Position numbers and translations under genes: made by a program
The notes under the pieces: generated by a model
Database searches by the model: none
Told to the model about the DNA's origin: nothing
What the model saw: the letters and a program-made list of their open reading frames with translations, nothing else
Shown here: positions 1 to 9,610 of the stretch, one piece after another
How positions within the stretch are numbered: position 1 is the first letter of the stretch
How the letters are laid out: the number at the start of each line of letters is the position of its first letter
From: Bacteroidales bacterium
GTDB taxonomy: Bacteria > Bacteroidota > Bacteroidia > Bacteroidales > FEN-979
DNA length: 33,656 nt
Direction of reading: 5' to 3'
NCBI GenBank assembly: GCA_014860625.1
Contig: JACZJJ010000108.1
Location: 1 to 33,656 of the forward strand

Positions 1-915
1 GTTTCGACGGTTATCTCCAGTGTTGCCCAATTGTATGTTTTTAAAGCCAATGATCAACGGATAAAATTTAACATCATCAACAAAGACATCCCGGATGCCA
101 TTGCAGATGACAAGGTGCTTACCAAAATTGTAGGTGGAATCGTTGACAATGCAATCAAATACACCGAGAAAGGATTTGTCAATATCTCTACAGGATTTGA
201 ACCGAAAACAAATGAGATCACCATCCGGGTAAAAGATTCCGGATGCGGGATAGACCCAACGTACCTTCTGGAGATATTTAATGCATTCCGTCGAGAAAGT
301 CCCGGCTATAGCACTGAACTTCAAGGGACAAGACTTGGCCTGCCCATTGCGAAACGGTTGGTAGAGATGATGAACGGAGGGATCGAAATTGATTCTAAAA
401 AAGGAGAAGGAACCACGGTTACACTCTTCCTGAAAGCAGAGGCGAAACCCCCTGAAGCTGTTGTTGATGAGGAACCGGAACCCTCCCCTTCCGACGAGGT
501 TACATCACGAAAAACAAAAGTCCTGCAGAACCTCAACATTTTCATCGTTGAAGATGATATGATGAACTCAATGGTGCTTGTTCAGATGACCAAGTCGTTG
601 GGGAAAGTAACCACAGCGGTGAATGGAGAAGCAACGTTAAAGATTGTAGCCGATCAGGAAGCAAAAGGTGAGCGATTTGATATCATGCTCTTTGACATCA
701 ATCTTCCACCTCCTTACGACGGGATTAAACTGATGCAAAAGATCAGGAAACTCTATCCTGTATACGGCAAGATCCCTTTTATTGCCCAAACTGCTTATGC
801 CATGTCAGGCGATCGGGAGAAATTGCTGGAATCGGGGTTCGACGATTACATCGCGAAGCCGATCAACAAGAACGAACTGTACACAATCATGAAAAATCAA
901 CTGGAAATCCGCTAA
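1..915 (+). CDS. Hybrid histidine kinase, C-terminal part (HATPase + receiver), cut by left edge
   Basis: The reading frame is open from base 1, so the gene starts outside the window; the TTG at 31 is not a convincing start. What remains is a GHKL ATPase domain (N-box VDNAIKYT, G1-like DSGCGID, G2-like GTRLGL) followed by a linker rich in Glu/Pro/Ser and a CheY-like receiver. The receiver has the acidic pocket VEDD, the phospho-acceptor Asp in MLFDINLP, the Thr of AQTAY and the Lys of AKPI. The family autophosphorylates on a His in a dimerisation domain, here off the edge, and passes phosphate to the receiver Asp. The second Gly of the usual GTGLGL motif is Arg. The next kinase begins 3 bases after the stop, so the two are probably co-transcribed. 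Signal and output are unknown. Confidence 0.93.
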   Translation, partial: VSTVISSVAQLYVFKANDQRIKFNIINKDIPDAIADDKVLTKIVGGIVDNAIKYTEKGFVNISTGFEPKTNEITIRVKDSGCGIDPTYLLEIFNAFRRESPGYSTELQGTRLGLPIAKRLVEMMNGGIEIDSKKGEGTTVTLFLKAEAKPPEAVVDEEPEPSPSDEVTSRKTKVLQNLNIFIVEDDMMNSMVLVQMTKSLGKVTTAVNGEATLKIVADQEAKGERFDIMLFDINLPPPYDGIKLMQKIRKLYPVYGKIPFIAQTAYAMSGDREKLLESGFDDYIAKPINKNELYTIMKNQLEIR

Positions 916-918
916 AAC

Positions 919-2256
919 ATGCTAACCGGAGATAGCCAGAAGGAATTGACTGACCGCATCAGAGAGTTGGAAAAACAGGTTGGTTTTCTCGAGGAGGAAT
1001 TGTTAAAAGCAAAGCAGGAATCGTTGGATGCCAATCGGAAAAAAACCATGTTTCTCGCAAACATGAGTCATGAGATCCGGACTCCGATGAACAGTATTCT
1101 GGGAATCAACAACCTCCTTAAAGAAACCAACCTCACCACGGAACAGGCGGAATTGCTGGAGATCGTCAACATGGCCAGTCAAAACCTGCTGATCATCATT
1201 AACGACATCCTGGATCTTTCCAAAATAGAGGCGGGAGAGCTGAAACTTGAATTGAAACCCTTCTCTTTGCAGGAAGAGGTTCAACAAGTCATCAAATTAC
1301 TCTCCCTCAAAGCGAAAGGCAAAGGCATTGAACTCTACTCCCGTATTGATGCTTCTATTCCACTTTGCATTATTGGCGACGCCATCAGGTTGAAACAGAT
1401 CCTGATCAATCTGACAAATAATGCAATTAAATATACCAGTGAGGGGGAGGTTCAGATTGTCATTGAAGAGATAAGAACCAATTCTCCTGGTTTTAATCTC
1501 CTGAAAGAGTTCGTCCCCGAATGGATTCAGTTAAATACATTAAAACCGGAAGAGCGAATCCTGAAATTCGATGTTGTTGATACGGGGGTGGGAATTTCGG
1601 AGGAGGATCAGTTCACGCTTTTTTCCGAGTTTGCTCAATTGGAAAACCCTTTGGTAAAGCAATTTGAAGGGACAGGACTGGGTCTCTCCATCTCGCGCAA
1701 TCTAACCAAGTTGATGAAAGGAAAGATGGGAGTGAAGAGTAAACTGGGAGAGGGCTCAACTTTCTGGTTTACACTGCTGGTTCATGAAGGGGACGAAGCG
1801 TTGATCAGGAAAGAGAAAATTCCTGTTGCAACCAGGAACAGTGAAACAAAGAAACTGAGCATATTGCTGGTAGAGGACAATTTGTTGAACCAGAAGTTCG
1901 CAATGACTACCATGCGGCGTGAAGGACATCTGGTAGATCTTGCTGAAAACGGCAAGATCGCTCTTGAGAATTTCCAACATACCCATTATGATCTTATCCT
2001 GATGGATATTGCCATGCCTGTGATGGATGGATTGGAGGCTTCCAGGATGATTCGAAAACTGGAGTTCGATAAACGATCAAAGATGACAGACGCTGAAGTC
2101 AATGCGTTTAAGCCTGTCAGAATTATCGCTATTACAGCCCATATCATGATGGCAGACAAAGAGAAATGTGTCGAGGCGGGGATGGATGATTTCCTTTCCA
2201 AGCCCTACCGCCCGAATGATCTGATCGAGGTAATTGAACGGTTTAATTTCGACTGA
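919..2256 (+). CDS. Soluble hybrid histidine kinase (coiled coil - HisKA - HATPase - receiver)
   Basis: A 445-residue protein with no signal peptide or membrane segment. Residues 5-45 look like a coiled coil. HisKA follows with the phospho-acceptor His51 in MSHEIRTPMN. The HATPase domain has the N-box LTNNAIKYT (about 165-173), G1 DTGVGIS (221-227) and G2 GTGLGL (251-256). The C-terminal receiver (about 313-445) has VEDN, phospho-acceptor Asp363 in LMDIAMPVMDG, and the conserved Lys in SKPYRP. There is no PAS, GAF or periplasmic sensor domain, so input probably comes through the coiled coil or through the kinase just upstream, whose stop lies 3 bases before this ATG. It converges on the 1022-aa gene with a 5-base gap and no visible terminator. 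Confidence 0.93.
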   Translation: MLTGDSQKELTDRIRELEKQVGFLEEELLKAKQESLDANRKKTMFLANMSHEIRTPMNSILGINNLLKETNLTTEQAELLEIVNMASQNLLIIINDILDLSKIEAGELKLELKPFSLQEEVQQVIKLLSLKAKGKGIELYSRIDASIPLCIIGDAIRLKQILINLTNNAIKYTSEGEVQIVIEEIRTNSPGFNLLKEFVPEWIQLNTLKPEERILKFDVVDTGVGISEEDQFTLFSEFAQLENPLVKQFEGTGLGLSISRNLTKLMKGKMGVKSKLGEGSTFWFTLLVHEGDEALIRKEKIPVATRNSETKKLSILLVEDNLLNQKFAMTTMRREGHLVDLAENGKIALENFQHTHYDLILMDIAMPVMDGLEASRMIRKLEFDKRSKMTDAEVNAFKPVRIIAITAHIMMADKEKCVEAGMDDFLSKPYRPNDLIEVIERFNFD

Positions 2257-2261
2257 ACCTG

Positions 2262-5200
2262 TTATTGATGCACCAGCCGGAAGTAGTAGGTTCCCGTTTT
2301 ATTTCTAATCTGAAGCAAATAAATCCCGGGGGAGATTCCGTCAAGCGCAACCTCTTTTCTGAAAGAATTGTTTAACTCCCTGATCAGGGTCTCTCCTCTC
2401 AGATCGAAAATTTCAAGAGAGAATTCCGGGTCAAATACAAGCAGAGATTCAATTGTTACCGATTCACGGGCCGGATTAGGATAGATGCGATAAGTCTGTT
2501 CGACCGACAAGTCATCGATTCCAATATTACACCGAATGAAGGTAATGAAAGCCGTATCGATATTTACACAACCATTTTTTGTAACGTAAACCCAAATCAT
2601 GTAATCTCCTAAGCCAATACCGGTTGTATCCAGAACCACAACCGAACTGGCAACTCCATTTGACCAGAGGTATGAGGAGTTACCCGAACCAGCTAGCAGT
2701 GTGATGGATTTATCTGCACATACAATTGTGTCTTGGGGTTGCGGTAGAATTGATGGTTTGGGATAGACATGAACCGTGATAGTATCAGAGTTGGAACAGC
2801 CAGTACTATCAGCATAGTAATATGTGATTGTATTTAATCCAAGGTTAGCGATATCCGGATAAAAGAGATCTCCAACCAATCCAGTACCATAAAGCATACC
2901 TCCTGTAGGTTCCATGAAAACTGTTGATGATCCGTCATACTCACAGTAGGCTGGCCATAGTCCCCAAATCCGTACTTCTGGTGAAGGGATAACAGAAATA
3001 ACAGTTGAGGCCGTATCTGAACATCCCTTTTCATTGACAGCAATAACGCTATAAAGCGTGGTGATTTGGGGTCCGACCCTGATAGAAGCAGTTGTGTCTC
3101 CAGTGTTCCAAAGGTAATAGACTCCTCCGGAAGCAGTTAATGTCAGTGAATCTCCCTTGCAGATGTTAGTATCAGGGGGCAGGTAAGGGTGTGGAACCGG
3201 AAACCGAACCACGAATAAGCTGTCATAGTAGATAGGCCCCTGAGGGTTGATGGCGGTTACCTTATACAGCGTTGAGACTGATGGATTTGCTGATGGATTG
3301 TATATGTTTGGGTTTGAGATGGTTGAATCAAACGGGAATGTTGTCCATTGAATAAAATCATTCTCCAGGGTATCGAGAAGCGTGATGGTCAGAGGCAATC
3401 CAGGGCATGCTCCGATCATTGGGGTAGATGTAAAACTCAGGCGGCAGCTGTCTTTCAGTCCATCCTGACTCATTGCCATCAACCAGGCAGTATCGGATCC
3501 TATCCAGAACGAACGTGGTTTCAAAGGCAACATATTCTCCGATGTCAGATCCCTGAAAGTCATGGTATCAGCTCCCTTCACCCACCAGGAGATGGTAGTG
3601 GGGTTATAGATTGTATCGATCACAAGACTGTAGAGGTTTATCCGTTCAAACTGTTCATTCCGGGCCACTACCTGGTGCGGATAAGCTGATCGGTTCAGGA
3701 ACCCGGCCGATCTGAATCCGATGCCACTAATCTTCAGGGTGTCAGGCATCGTATCGGTGCGAAGGATCGATACATTCATGATTGAGGCTGACACCGGAAC
3801 GGTTACCATCCCTGTTTTCATGGTCCATATACTGGTATCAGCGACAAACTCCAGTTCCTGAACATTTCCTGTTTCAGGGAAAGTGAAGGTAGCCTTAACC
3901 AGAGAGGAGTCTGGCCCTACATTTTTCACATAGAGAGTAACGATGTTATCCCCCTTCTCGAGTCCGGCCAACTGGGTAATCTGACAAAATGTACCTGCTT
4001 CGGTAAGAACAAAACTACAGCCGCCGCTTTCAGGGACTCCATCCGTTGTGATGTATTGACCCATAATTGAACTATCCTGGTCAAATCCATCCGGGTAGTT
4101 ATTCTCATCGATATCTACATTCAGTTCGGGGAAAATATCAATTACCCTGATGGGGATACTGTCATAGAGCCACCTCTTCCATTGGGAGTAAGTTCCGACA
4201 GGAATATCGTGCTCACCGCACCAGCCAAGCAGACTGTCGAGACGCAGCAGGTAACTGTTCCATCCTCCCAATACTCCTTCCAGCGTTGTCACATCAACAC
4301 TCAGGTAATGTTTGGCGATGGCGTTGGCAATGCGTTTTTTATTCCATTCCAGGGTATGGTTGGCAATGGAGATGAGATTGTGTTGCATGCCAAACTGGCG
4401 AATCTGGTAGGGATTGTATTCATTGTAACAAAGGTAGGACTCATTGATGTAATTAGAACCAGCCGTGTAATCGAGTGAGTCGCCCAAGGTGCCCTTTATC
4501 TGGTAACCATCCAGCATAGGCATTTGACCTGACGGATGGATCCAACTGGTAGGACGTGGAATGTTGTTCTGATCAAACAGGTCGAGAGATCGTTGACCCA
4601 GCAGTCGGATTGCCTCAGGCTGCATCAGTACATTTACCTGTGTAAGCTTATGGTATTGGAGATTGTACGTTGTTGGAAAACTTAGAGGCTCCTCCCACAG
4701 CGAGCGGATGAAAACGGTGTCAGGGTCGTTGGGGTTTACTGCCATACGATCATACCACAGACAAACCCGGTTAATTGTGTTCAGGTAGAGAGCAAAAAAG
4801 TACGGATTGCCTGTAAGATTGCCAAATTCGCCCGGGTTATGTGAAATTACCATATTCCCGAACAGATCAACCAACCCTTCATTGTGGCTTTGGGAAGTAT
4901 CTACTGCGCTGTAGGCCAGACAAACCCTGGTTGCCGTAACATGATGCACTCCGGGCTTTCCGATAAAAAGGGCCGTATCGGCAGGGTTAAGGATGTTAAA
5001 ATACTGTGTCTGGTGTGTGGGGGTATGGTCCATCACCTCATACCCTTTCATACTGTAACTGATCAGTGTATCCACATAAGCAGGAGCCAGAGGAAAAATC
5101 CAGGAAGTGATGGCCATGTTGAATTTCTGGTCGTGTCGGGAAAATATGGAATCCAGCTGATGAAGTTTCGACAATACCGGGTTATTTTCTACCCGGAAAG

Positions 5201-5330
5201 TGATTCCTCCCTGTTTGACAGAAAATGGCTGTGCTGAAGTCTCGCTCGCTGACCCAACAAATAAAACACCAGCCAGCAGTATGGCTGCAAGAACAGATGC
5301 GGGGCTATATGTACGGTATAGTTGTTTCAT
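2262..5330 (-). CDS. Large T9SS-secreted protein with polysaccharide-deacetylase-like domain and Ig-like repeats
   Basis: 1022 residues. The signal peptide probably cleaves after A33 (TSA/QPF). Residues about 40-400 resemble the NodB-type polysaccharide deacetylase barrel: HTPTH (102-106) fits the HxxxH zinc motif, and later segments (TSWIHPSGQMP, ANHTLEW) look like the far side of the same fold. Where the family usually has TFDDG the text is TFRVENN, so the catalytic Asp and metal site are in doubt. The middle is beta-rich, then come Ig/PKD-like modules (about 620-930) with repeated SLTLTASGG.YYLWNTGD-type strands. Residues about 947-1022 are a type A T9SS sorting domain (IYPNPA..., ending in GIYLLQIRN). 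The start overlaps the PorP-like gene stop by ATGA. It is probably an exported surface protein acting on, or binding, glycan. Confidence 0.85.
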   Translation of the reverse strand: MKQLYRTYSPASVLAAILLAGVLFVGSASETSAQPFSVKQGGITFRVENNPVLSKLHQLDSIFSRHDQKFNMAITSWIFPLAPAYVDTLISYSMKGYEVMDHTPTHQTQYFNILNPADTALFIGKPGVHHVTATRVCLAYSAVDTSQSHNEGLVDLFGNMVISHNPGEFGNLTGNPYFFALYLNTINRVCLWYDRMAVNPNDPDTVFIRSLWEEPLSFPTTYNLQYHKLTQVNVLMQPEAIRLLGQRSLDLFDQNNIPRPTSWIHPSGQMPMLDGYQIKGTLGDSLDYTAGSNYINESYLCYNEYNPYQIRQFGMQHNLISIANHTLEWNKKRIANAIAKHYLSVDVTTLEGVLGGWNSYLLRLDSLLGWCGEHDIPVGTYSQWKRWLYDSIPIRVIDIFPELNVDIDENNYPDGFDQDSSIMGQYITTDGVPESGGCSFVLTEAGTFCQITQLAGLEKGDNIVTLYVKNVGPDSSLVKATFTFPETGNVQELEFVADTSIWTMKTGMVTVPVSASIMNVSILRTDTMPDTLKISGIGFRSAGFLNRSAYPHQVVARNEQFERINLYSLVIDTIYNPTTISWWVKGADTMTFRDLTSENMLPLKPRSFWIGSDTAWLMAMSQDGLKDSCRLSFTSTPMIGACPGLPLTITLLDTLENDFIQWTTFPFDSTISNPNIYNPSANPSVSTLYKVTAINPQGPIYYDSLFVVRFPVPHPYLPPDTNICKGDSLTLTASGGVYYLWNTGDTTASIRVGPQITTLYSVIAVNEKGCSDTASTVISVIPSPEVRIWGLWPAYCEYDGSSTVFMEPTGGMLYGTGLVGDLFYPDIANLGLNTITYYYADSTGCSNSDTITVHVYPKPSILPQPQDTIVCADKSITLLAGSGNSSYLWSNGVASSVVVLDTTGIGLGDYMIWVYVTKNGCVNIDTAFITFIRCNIGIDDLSVEQTYRIYPNPARESVTIESLLVFDPEFSLEIFDLRGETLIRELNNSFRKEVALDGISPGIYLLQIRNKTGTYYFRLVHQ

Positions 5331-6280
5331 TTAATATAATCCTTCATCGAAGGTTTAACACTTTTGGACAGCATTTTATAACCCAGTGTGATCTCGTGGG
5401 TACCACTGGATTTTCCCATCATTGCAGAGGGAGAGTACTCATACGTGTAATTGAATTTCAGCCCTTTGGCTATAGACAGTCCGCCCGTAATGCCAATGAC
5501 ATTATTCTTTCTGTAGAGCAATCCAAACGATATCATATCCTTGTAGATGGCCCGAACAGCAACGTCAAAAGACCAGGGAGTATATTGTGTCTGGCGGTAT
5601 AAAAATGAAAAGTGAGCTCCCCAGTCACCTTTTGGCTGAAGAAGGTAACCCAGGTAGACAAGGAAATTCCGGTCCAGGGTAAGCACATGGGAATAGACCT
5701 TGTCGCTGTTATAAAACGTTTTGTTATTGAATAACAGAGGGAAAGTCACACAGGCATCCAGTGTGCGCCAGGAGTAAAGCAAGCCCAGTCCAACATTGAA
5801 ATAGGATTCTGAGATGCTTGACCTTCCTGCGAGAACCGGGTCATTGGGATCCGCAATAACGGCATTTGTGAGGTCGAGTACATTCTGATAGTAAGCACCG
5901 TTGATGCCGAAACTGAGCATATGATCCGCTGCGACTTTCAGGTGATACGCATAATTGAGATTGATTGTAAGGTTTTCGAGGGGGCCGGCGACATTGTACA
6001 GGATGTTTCCTCCTACACCCATGCTTTTCGGGAGTGCTGCAGCAAGATTGAGGGATCCGATGAATGGATGGTCGGTAATATTGGTCCATTCGATCCTGCT
6101 GGTCAGAAATACTTCAAAAGGGACATCCTTTCCAACAAAAGCGGGTGAAATACTGGAGGGAGATACCAGGTACTGATCCATAATAGGAAACTGCTGGGAA
6201 TGAGCAGATCCTGCAAGGAAGATCAATAAGATCACAGCTGTTATGCCTGTTTTTCCGATCCTGGTCATATCCTTTATCAC
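5327..6280 (-). CDS. PorP/SprF family type IX secretion membrane protein
   Basis: 317 residues with a signal peptide ending near SAHSQ. The mature N-terminus (DQYLVSPSSISPAFVGKD) is the PorP/SprF signature, in which a ...NP.YLNPA.AG-like stretch precedes an outer-membrane barrel; the rest is alternating amphipathic strands with many Tyr, Phe and Gly turns, and an LGYKML strand near the end. PorP/SprF members are outer-membrane partners of T9SS, and many are paired with one particular surface adhesin or cargo. The gene overlaps both neighbours by ATGA (5327-5330 and 6277-6280), which ties it translationally to a type B and a type A sorting-domain protein. It is more likely a cargo-specific paralogue than the core PorP, since the other core T9SS genes are not here. 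Confidence 0.92.
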   Translation of the reverse strand: MIKDMTRIGKTGITAVILLIFLAGSAHSQQFPIMDQYLVSPSSISPAFVGKDVPFEVFLTSRIEWTNITDHPFIGSLNLAAALPKSMGVGGNILYNVAGPLENLTINLNYAYHLKVAADHMLSFGINGAYYQNVLDLTNAVIADPNDPVLAGRSSISESYFNVGLGLLYSWRTLDACVTFPLLFNNKTFYNSDKVYSHVLTLDRNFLVYLGYLLQPKGDWGAHFSFLYRQTQYTPWSFDVAVRAIYKDMISFGLLYRKNNVIGITGGLSIAKGLKFNYTYEYSPSAMMGKSSGTHEITLGYKMLSKSVKPSMKDYIK

Positions 6281-7320
6281 TTCACAATGTTTATCGTTCC
6301 AGTCCGCAGGTTACCATCCTTACAACGCAGAAAATAATAGTACGTATCGTTTGCAAGAGGTCTTCCCTTTAGCGTTCCATCCCAATTATTCAGATAGGGT
6401 GAGGCGGAAAAAACTTTTTCTCCCCATCGGTTGTAGATCTCTGCATTGCAGGGTTCAATTTCAACCAGGTTAATGATCTCCCACAGGTCGTTAAACCCAT
6501 CAGCATTGGGAGTAATCACGGTCATGATCCGAACTTCGTGGTCGACAACAGCGTTAACAGAGAAATACTTGTCCCCATAACATCCATTCAAGTAGCCCTG
6601 GACAAAATAATAGCCTGTTTCATGGATTATAATCGCGTTTGTTCGTTCTCCTGTACTCCAGAAAACACTGTCATATGTCCCAATAATAGTTGCAGTTATA
6701 CTGTCTCCATATGGGAATACAGTATCTCCTGAAAATGACACATCCACAATGGGTGGGTTTTGAATCGCTATGTTGGTTTTAGCAGAATCGATACAACCGG
6801 ATGTTGAGACAACAGTAAGACTTACAGTATACTCTCCTGCAAAACTGTAATTATGTGTAGGATCGCGTTGAAGGCTTACCGGAGTTCCATCTCCAAAGTT
6901 CCAGACATACTGTTGGGCAAAATCTTCGATGATGATTGATTCGTCAAAAAAGTGAACCGGCAAGTTTCGGCAAGAGTAATCCTGCGAGAAGGCAGCCTGC
7001 AGAGAAGCAACCGGAACTGACTTATATAAGGCATCCTGATCTCCATTCAGGGCGATCACCTTCAAGCCAATATTGTAGGCTCCGGCACTGGAAAAAAAGA
7101 TTGAGACAGTATCACCTAAATCATCATCGAAAAAACCATCTCCATCCAAATCCCACATCACCCTGTATAAACTATCGTATGGTGTGGACGTGCTTATCAG
7201 CATCGTCTCCGTACCAACACAAACCCTGTTAAACTGAAAGTTTGCCCGAATTGCCATCAGCGAGAACGGCAGTAACGTCAAGGAAAGTATTATGACAACC
7301 GTGGTTTTCTTCACCGGCAA
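6277..7320 (-). CDS. PKD-domain protein with T9SS type B (gliding-motility) C-terminal sorting domain
   Basis: 347 residues with an N-terminal signal peptide (about 1-23). Two PKD-like modules follow: a divergent one with WDLDGDGFFDDDLGD (about 30-110) and a classical one with YVWNFGDGTPV and HNYSFAGEYTVSLTV (about 130-190). Residues about 266-347 are the type B, CHU_C-like sorting domain: VITPNADGFNDLWEI, YNRWGEKVF, NNWDGTLKG, LANDTYYYFLR. Such proteins are exported by T9SS and typically attach to the cell surface with the help of a PorP/SprF-like partner, which is exactly the next gene (ATGA overlap at 6277-6280). The Asp-rich loop could bind calcium. The ligand is unknown. The stop of the preceding FKBP gene is 8 bases upstream. 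Confidence 0.9.
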   Translation of the reverse strand: MPVKKTTVVIILSLTLLPFSLMAIRANFQFNRVCVGTETMLISTSTPYDSLYRVMWDLDGDGFFDDDLGDTVSIFFSSAGAYNIGLKVIALNGDQDALYKSVPVASLQAAFSQDYSCRNLPVHFFDESIIIEDFAQQYVWNFGDGTPVSLQRDPTHNYSFAGEYTVSLTVVSTSGCIDSAKTNIAIQNPPIVDVSFSGDTVFPYGDSITATIIGTYDSVFWSTGERTNAIIIHETGYYFVQGYLNGCYGDKYFSVNAVVDHEVRIMTVITPNADGFNDLWEIINLVEIEPCNAEIYNRWGEKVFSASPYLNNWDGTLKGRPLANDTYYYFLRCKDGNLRTGTINIVK

Positions 7321-7328
7321 GCCTCTTA

Positions 7329-8633
7329 CTATTCTACATCAATTAATTCCACATCAAACTTGAGCGTGCTGTAGGGTTTGATCACTCCCATATCACGGTC
7401 TTCATAAGCGATAGAGGAAGGAATGATCAATGTCGCTTTTCCTCCGACATTCATCAGTGCAATACCTTCATCCCAACCTTTGATCACCTGCCCTTGTCCT
7501 ATCGTAAAAGAGAATGGTTCTCCACGATCGACAGAGGAATCGAACTTTGTACCGTCAAGCAGCGTTCCGGTATAATGTACTTTTACCTTCTGCCCAGGCA
7601 TTGGTTTTGGACCGGTACCCTTAAGGGTTTCAATGTAATAAAGGCCACTGGGGGTTGGAGAAACTGTAATGTTATTCTGTTTCAGGTATGCGTTTAGTTT
7701 TCCAGCTTCCTGGCTCTTGACCAATGATTTTTCCATCTCCTGTTGTTTTTTCTTCGTTTCCTGCATCTTTTCGAATTCAGTTTTTGTCATCACATCCACA
7801 ACCTCCACGTCATAAATGAGCGTCGAATACGGCGGAATGACAGCTCCTCTGCCTGCCTGGCCAAAAGCAATCTGGCTGGGGACGATGAGCTTCGCTTTCC
7901 CTCCTTTTTTCATCAAGGCTATTCCCTGGTCAAATCCAGGTGTATCAAAGGGTTTCCCGCAGGTCATCTGCATGGGCTCTCCCTTGTCGTAGGATGAGAA
8001 TACCTGGGTTCCGTCTGAAAGCATCAGGTTGAAGTTGAAGTTAACAACGTCTCCGGTTTCGATTGCTTTTCCGCTCCCCGGTACTTCTTCAATAAAGTAG
8101 AGACCTGTTTCGAGCGGCTGGACAGTGATGCCGTTTGCTGCGAGGTACTGATTCAGCAAGTCACTCTCATTCGCCTGCATAGCTTCCAGTGATTGGGCTG
8201 AACGAAGCGTCACGAAAAACTTGAGAAACGCGTTACTATCAATAAATTCAGGCCTTTTTGGCATTTTAAACGTTATCGTAAAAAGCGAATCGGCATTGAT
8301 GAGAAATTTTGCACTGTCGCCCGGTGAGAGCATTCGGATGCCTTCATAAAGATCACCGGCAAAATCAGAAGGAGGTAACTGAAAACGGATCGGCTGGCCA
8401 CCCATCCCTGTTTTGCTGTCAAATAAAATGGAATCGCCTTCCGTAGAGTATCTCATATCGAGTGCAACAAAATCCCCAGTCTTGGCTTTAGCAGTATCTG
8501 AACTTATGCTGTATATTTTATAATACAATCCTGTATCAGTTTTATCATAACCTGAAAACTTTGAAGAACAAGCAAAGGAAGTCAGAGCAACCATCACTAA
8601 AATGGTTACCGGGTTAATTAACACTTTTTTCAT
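7329..8633 (-). CDS. Three-domain FKBP-type peptidyl-prolyl isomerase, lipoprotein
   Basis: 434 residues. The N-terminus is a lipoprotein signal (VALTSFACSS, lipid Cys22). Domain 1 (about 50-150) is a degenerate FKBP-like module. Domain 2 (about 185-285) has the fold with PGFDQGIALMKKGGKAKLIVPS, AFG and IPPYSTLIYDVEV, but lacks some active-site aromatics. Domain 3 (about 335-434) looks active: VKVHYTGTLLDGTKFDSS, FSFTIGQGQVIKGWDEG, SSIAYEDRD, KPYSTLKFDVEL. A Lys/Glu/Gln-rich helix (about 285-315) links domains 2 and 3. The protein should sit in the envelope facing the periplasm and speed prolyl isomerisation of exported proteins. It is the last and largest of three consecutive FKBP lipoprotein genes. 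Confidence 0.93.
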   Translation of the reverse strand: MKKVLINPVTILVMVALTSFACSSKFSGYDKTDTGLYYKIYSISSDTAKAKTGDFVALDMRYSTEGDSILFDSKTGMGGQPIRFQLPPSDFAGDLYEGIRMLSPGDSAKFLINADSLFTITFKMPKRPEFIDSNAFLKFFVTLRSAQSLEAMQANESDLLNQYLAANGITVQPLETGLYFIEEVPGSGKAIETGDVVNFNFNLMLSDGTQVFSSYDKGEPMQMTCGKPFDTPGFDQGIALMKKGGKAKLIVPSQIAFGQAGRGAVIPPYSTLIYDVEVVDVMTKTEFEKMQETKKKQQEMEKSLVKSQEAGKLNAYLKQNNITVSPTPSGLYYIETLKGTGPKPMPGQKVKVHYTGTLLDGTKFDSSVDRGEPFSFTIGQGQVIKGWDEGIALMNVGGKATLIIPSSIAYEDRDMGVIKPYSTLKFDVELIDVE

Positions 8634-8663
8634 AATCTATTCAATTTCAGTACTTGTTTATAA

Positions 8664-9608
8664 TTATTTTACTTCTACAATATTCACTTCATAAATAAAT
8701 GGTGTATAGGGAGGGATGAATCCCTCAACACCCTCAACCCCGTATGCCAAGGAAGAAGGGACAACTAAAATCGCCCTCCCTCCTTGTTTCATGTACGAAA
8801 GCCCCTCGTTCCAGCCATCAATCGTAAGGGTATCGCCTTGTCTGTACTGGAAAGGCTGGTACCTTTTTGTGGAGTCAAATATATCATATTTCACAGCAAT
8901 ATTCTGAATTGATGTTTCAAAGATTTCACCACTTATGAACATTGCCGAATAATCTACTTTGACTGATTTTCCGGTTTTAACAGAGGGACCATTACCCTTT
9001 TCGATCTCAATAAAATAAAGACCTGATTCCGTTGGCTTTACCTTAACGTCGTGTTGCTCAAGGTAGGCCTGGATATCTGCCTCCTCTTTTGCTTTCAGTT
9101 CTGCAAGCATATTCTCTACCCGCCCCTTATAGGATTCTTTTTCTTTGGAAAACTCCTCGCCTGGCATCACATCCTGCAATCTGACATCCATATAAACCAA
9201 TGTATTCAGATCAATAAATTCAGGCAGATCCTGACGTTCAAAATCCATCATAAAAAGTGAGTCACCGTCAATGATGAAGGTTGCACTGTCGCCCACTGCC
9301 ATTAACAGCAAAGCGTCGTAGATATCGCCCTGGAATCTGGGCTCCAACACCTCAAACTGGTAGGGAACGGTCAAATCCCTTGAACTGACAAAGAACACGG
9401 AATCCACCGTTCTGAATGCCACATCTGCGGTCACCATATCCCCAATCAACACACCAACACCTGCTTTGTTCTGATGGTGAAACTTATACTGAAGCCCTCC
9501 AGGGGTCGTCTTGAATTCATCCTGTCCGAACTGGCACCCAGCCATTGAAACAACTACCAGTAGCAATAGGAGGTTGTGAACGATTCCCAACAATCGATTG
9601 TCTTTCAT
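8664..9608 (-). CDS. Two-domain FKBP-type peptidyl-prolyl isomerase, lipoprotein
   Basis: 314 residues with a lipoprotein signal ending VVSMAGCQFG. Domain 1 (about 45-150) is degenerate and closely matches domain 1 of the neighbouring 434-aa paralogue: both carry GDSATF/GDSAKF, a DSLF segment and PEFID. Residues about 155-195 form a charged helix. Domain 2 (about 210-314) is FKBP-like (VKVDYSAMF, LTIDGWNEGLSYMKQGGRAILVVPSSLAYG, IPPYTPFIYEVNI), with an insertion of about 10 residues (DIFDSTKRYQPF) before the tip loop. Some catalytic aromatics differ, so it may act more as a chaperone than an isomerase. It lies 30 bases before the next FKBP gene and starts 2 bases after the stop of the GldI-like gene. 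Confidence 0.92.
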   Translation of the reverse strand: MKDNRLLGIVHNLLLLLVVVSMAGCQFGQDEFKTTPGGLQYKFHHQNKAGVGVLIGDMVTADVAFRTVDSVFFVSSRDLTVPYQFEVLEPRFQGDIYDALLLMAVGDSATFIIDGDSLFMMDFERQDLPEFIDLNTLVYMDVRLQDVMPGEEFSKEKESYKGRVENMLAELKAKEEADIQAYLEQHDVKVKPTESGLYFIEIEKGNGPSVKTGKSVKVDYSAMFISGEIFETSIQNIAVKYDIFDSTKRYQPFQYRQGDTLTIDGWNEGLSYMKQGGRAILVVPSSLAYGVEGVEGFIPPYTPFIYEVNIVEVK

Positions 9609-9610
9609 AA

